This document shows positions 61,842 to 64,000 of a stretch of 64,000 nt of DNA, piece by piece. The stretch spans positions 124,001 to 188,000 of the forward strand of contig NZ_VFIL01000005.1 in the NCBI RefSeq assembly GCF_007858285.1, written 5' to 3'. This stretch comes from Pseudomonas brenneri. Its GTDB lineage: Bacteria; Pseudomonadota; Gammaproteobacteria; Pseudomonadales; Pseudomonadaceae. The position numbers and the translations under genes are program-made. Under the pieces are notes generated by a model. It did not search any database and was not told the origin of the DNA. It was given only the letters and a program-made list of their open reading frames with translations. How positions within the stretch are numbered: the first letter of the stretch is position 1; each line of letters begins with the position of its first letter.

Positions 61842-62297
61842 TTAAAGGCGCGGTTCGACCCGCATGCCACCGACAGGGGCCGGCGGACGGCCATAGGGCT
61901 CGTCGTCCTCAGGCTCGGCCGCGACCGCTGCCGCAGCGGCGGCCTTCTCTTCGCGACGGGCCTTGGCAGCACGCTCGATGGGCCAGCGAATCAGCACAAA
62001 GACCAGGTACAGGCCAAAGGCGATCATCGCGTACATGAGCAAATCGGAAATCGCCCGCCAGGCGTTATTACCCACTTTGAGCAGCAGATCCAGGGCGGTG
62101 ATGGCCACGGCAGGGGCAAACTGCTCCTTGACCGGATCGACAATGGTCGGGCTCAACAGCAGCACCGCCATCAGCAACCGCAGCGGTTCGCGCAGCCAGC
62201 GCCAGATCCAGCGGGTCAGGCGAAACCACACCAACAGGCAGCCCAAAGCGGCGAAGGCGTAGAGGCCCCAAGCGGTCAGATAGTCGTTCTCGGTCAT
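61842..62297 (-). CDS. Small membrane protein of unknown function
   Basis: A 151-residue protein with three predicted helices (AWGLYAFAALGCLLVWFRLT; LREPLRLLMAVLLLSPTIVD; AMIAFGLYLVFVLIRWPIER) and a cytoplasmic Arg/Lys/Ala-rich tail (AKARREEKAAAAAAVAAEPE) ending in GGMRVEPRL. Start placed at ATG 62297 (MTENDYLTAWG); another ATG at 62306 is 3 codons earlier, and neither has a good ribosome-binding site. First gene of the group with the amidotransferase and DUF2937 genes. No family recognised. Confidence 0.7.
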   Translation of the reverse strand: MTENDYLTAWGLYAFAALGCLLVWFRLTRWIWRWLREPLRLLMAVLLLSPTIVDPVKEQFAPAVAITALDLLLKVGNNAWRAISDLLMYAMIAFGLYLVFVLIRWPIERAAKARREEKAAAAAAVAAEPEDDEPYGRPPAPVGGMRVEPRL

Positions 62298-62396
62298 GGT
62301 GTCCATGGCAAGGTAGGCAAACAGGCCCGTATGATAACGGCTTTTCCGTGCCACGGCTGCAATGCCGTCGGCCCACTGCCAGACAGAGAGTGATCC

Positions 62397-64000
62397 ATGC
62401 CTCCATCGACCCACATCACTGCTGCCCCGATTGCCCGCAGCGCCCCAGGCCAGGACCCGTATGCCTGGTTGCAGGAACGCGACAGCAGCGAGGTGCTCGA
62501 CTACCTCAAGGCCGAAAACGCCTGGCAGGAGGCGCAGCTTGAAGATCAAAAAGAGCTGCGCGAAACTCTGTTTCAAGAGATTAAGGGGCGCATCCTCGAA
62601 ACCGACCTTTCACTGCCCTCGCCCTGGGGGCCATACCTGTATTACACGCGCACCACCGCCGGTGACGAATACGCACGCCATTACCGCTGCCCACGCCCGG
62701 CCGATGACAGCCAGCAGATCGATGAACACGCCGAAGAACTGCTGCTGGACCCCAACGTCCTGGCCAATGGCGGCTTTTTCTCCCTTGGCGCCTTCAGCAT
62801 CAGCCCGGACCACAAGCGCCTAGCCTACAGCCTGGACACCAACGGCGAAGAGATCTACACCCTGTACGTGAAGGAATTGTCTTCGGGCAAGGTCAGCGAA
62901 CTGGCCTTCGAAGACTGCGACGGCAGCATGACCTGGGCCAACGACAGCCTGACGCTGTTTTTCGGCGAGCTGGACGAGACTCATCGCCCACACAAGCTGT
63001 ATCGCTATCACCTGGACGGTACCACTGCCGAAGAAGTGTTCCACGAGCCCGACGGACGTTTCTTCCTGCATTGCTACCGCTCAAGCTCCGAACGCCAATT
63101 GCTGCTGTCCCTGGGCAGCAAGACCACCAGTGAAATCTGGGCCCTGGACGCCGAGCAGCCGCAACAGGCGTTTGCCTGCCTGGCGCCACGGGTTGAAGGT
63201 CATGAGTACGATGTCGACCACGGCAAGCTGAATGAACAGTGGACCTGGTTTATCCGCAGCAACCGCGACGGCATCAACTTTGCGCTGTTCCAGGCGGCTG
63301 ACAACACCGGCGTGCCCAGCGAAGACCAGTGGCAAAACCTGATCGCCCACGATAACGCGGTGATGCTTGATGGCGTGACCCTCAACGCCCGGGCCATGAC
63401 CCTGAGCCTGCGTATCGGCGGCCTGCCGGTGATCGACGTGCACCCACAAGGCCTGCCGAGCTATCGTGTGGAACTGCCAGACACGGCCTACAGCCTGTAC
63501 GTGCAAAACAGCCTGGAATTCGACAGCGACAAGATCCGCCTGCGCTATGAAGCGCTGAATCGCCCGGCCCAGGTTCGCCAGTTGGAACTGGCCAGCGGCG
63601 TGCAACACGTGCTCAAGGAAACCCCGGTACTGGGCGTATTCAATGCCGACGATTATGTCAGCCAGCGGCTGTGGGCTACCTCGGCCGATGGCACCCAAGT
63701 GCCGATCAGCCTGGTGGTCAGGCGCGACCAGGTGGGCCAGCCAACACCGCTGTACCTGTATGGCTACGGCGCTTACGGCTCAAGCCTCGACCCGTGGTTT
63801 TCCCATGCGCGTCTGAGCCTGCTGGACCGCGGCGTGGCGTTTGCGATTGCCCATGTGCGCGGCGGCGGCGAATTGGGCGAAGCCTGGTACCGCGCCGGCA
63901 AGCAGGAGCACAAACAAAACACCTTCAGCGACTTTATTGCCTGCGCCGAGCACTTGATCGCCCAGGGCCTGACCACCTCAGAGCAGTTGGCCATCAGTGG
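62397..64000 (+). CDS. Prolyl-oligopeptidase family peptidase (oligopeptidase B-like), 3' end cut
   Basis: The visible 534 residues start MPPSTHITAAPIARSAPGQD and match S9A oligopeptidase B: an N-terminal PYAWLQERDSSEVLDYLKAE segment, a beta-propeller (FSISPDHKRLAYSLDTNGEE; SMTWANDSLTLFFGELDETH), then the entry to the hydrolase domain (PLYLYGYGAYGSSLDPWFSH; VAFAIAHVRGGGELGEAWYR). The window ends just before the GRSAGG nucleophile motif, so catalytic completeness cannot be judged. It cleaves short basic peptides in the cytoplasm. AGAGAG precedes the ATG. Confidence 0.9.
   Translation, partial: MPPSTHITAAPIARSAPGQDPYAWLQERDSSEVLDYLKAENAWQEAQLEDQKELRETLFQEIKGRILETDLSLPSPWGPYLYYTRTTAGDEYARHYRCPRPADDSQQIDEHAEELLLDPNVLANGGFFSLGAFSISPDHKRLAYSLDTNGEEIYTLYVKELSSGKVSELAFEDCDGSMTWANDSLTLFFGELDETHRPHKLYRYHLDGTTAEEVFHEPDGRFFLHCYRSSSERQLLLSLGSKTTSEIWALDAEQPQQAFACLAPRVEGHEYDVDHGKLNEQWTWFIRSNRDGINFALFQAADNTGVPSEDQWQNLIAHDNAVMLDGVTLNARAMTLSLRIGGLPVIDVHPQGLPSYRVELPDTAYSLYVQNSLEFDSDKIRLRYEALNRPAQVRQLELASGVQHVLKETPVLGVFNADDYVSQRLWATSADGTQVPISLVVRRDQVGQPTPLYLYGYGAYGSSLDPWFSHARLSLLDRGVAFAIAHVRGGGELGEAWYRAGKQEHKQNTFSDFIACAEHLIAQGLTTSEQLAIS

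Overview
The window is a chromosomal segment of a fluorescent-group Pseudomonas (P. fluorescens/P. putida lineage). I base this on high GC, Pseudomonas gene neighbourhoods (gbuR-gbuA-transporter; FabH-like/ECF sigma/zinc anti-sigma; pxpABC with a LysR regulator; hrpA-aceK), and many palindromic REP/REPIN elements built on the 'GTAGGAGCGAGCTTGCTCGCGA' and 'GTGGGAGCTGGCTTGCC' type arms. I saw no rRNA, tRNA, CRISPR array, intact insertion sequence or prophage. Both ends cut a gene: cysM on the left and a prolyl-oligopeptidase-family peptidase on the right.

Left part (1-14.8 kb): a type I secretion locus. A 2865-residue LapA/MapA-type surface adhesin (retention module, two candidate LapG-type TAAG sites, a 738-bp tandem repeat array, a von Willebrand A domain, RTX repeats) is divergent from its own TolC-like outer-membrane protein, ABC transporter and HlyD-type adaptor. 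No lapD/lapG pair lies beside it.

15-21.4 kb: a guanidinobutyrate island (DTW-domain tRNA enzyme, gbuR, gbuA, sodium-solute symporter). It is followed by a 970-bp stretch that holds a 40-residue protein gene with an Anr-box-like site upstream and a possible 21-residue peptide gene, then cvfB and a 59-residue SutA-reminiscent protein. 21.5-27.7 kb: a TorF-like porin, a DUF6279 lipoprotein and the copper operon copABCD, with a small secreted protein divergent from copA. 27.7-37.9 kb: DEAD-box helicase, MscS-family channel, EamA transporter, azoreductase, small secreted protein, LysR regulator, alpha/beta hydrolase, cyclophilin, ABC exporter and aquaporin.

38-49 kb: FemAB-like acyltransferase, OprO/OprP-type porin, an apparent operon of a FabH-like synthase, an ECF sigma factor and a zinc-finger anti-sigma factor, then hrpA and aceK. 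49-54.5 kb: two convergent EamA transporters, an acetyltransferase-like frame that lacks an ordinary start codon paired with a 52-residue protein gene, lpxO and cysK. 54.7-64 kb: a MoxR/CoxE-like ATPase-VWA pair, the 5-oxoprolinase genes pxpABC with a divergent LysR gene, DUF2937 protein, class II glutamine amidotransferase, a small membrane protein and the truncated peptidase.

The features I consider least explained are the start-codon-less GNAT-like frame with its small partner, the small-ORF/Anr region after the symporter, the higher-order repeats of the adhesin, the hairpin between Shine-Dalgarno and start of the ABC exporter gene, and the palindrome in front of the FabH-sigma-anti-sigma operon. 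Protein assignments come from reading the translations against remembered families; no database search was run.
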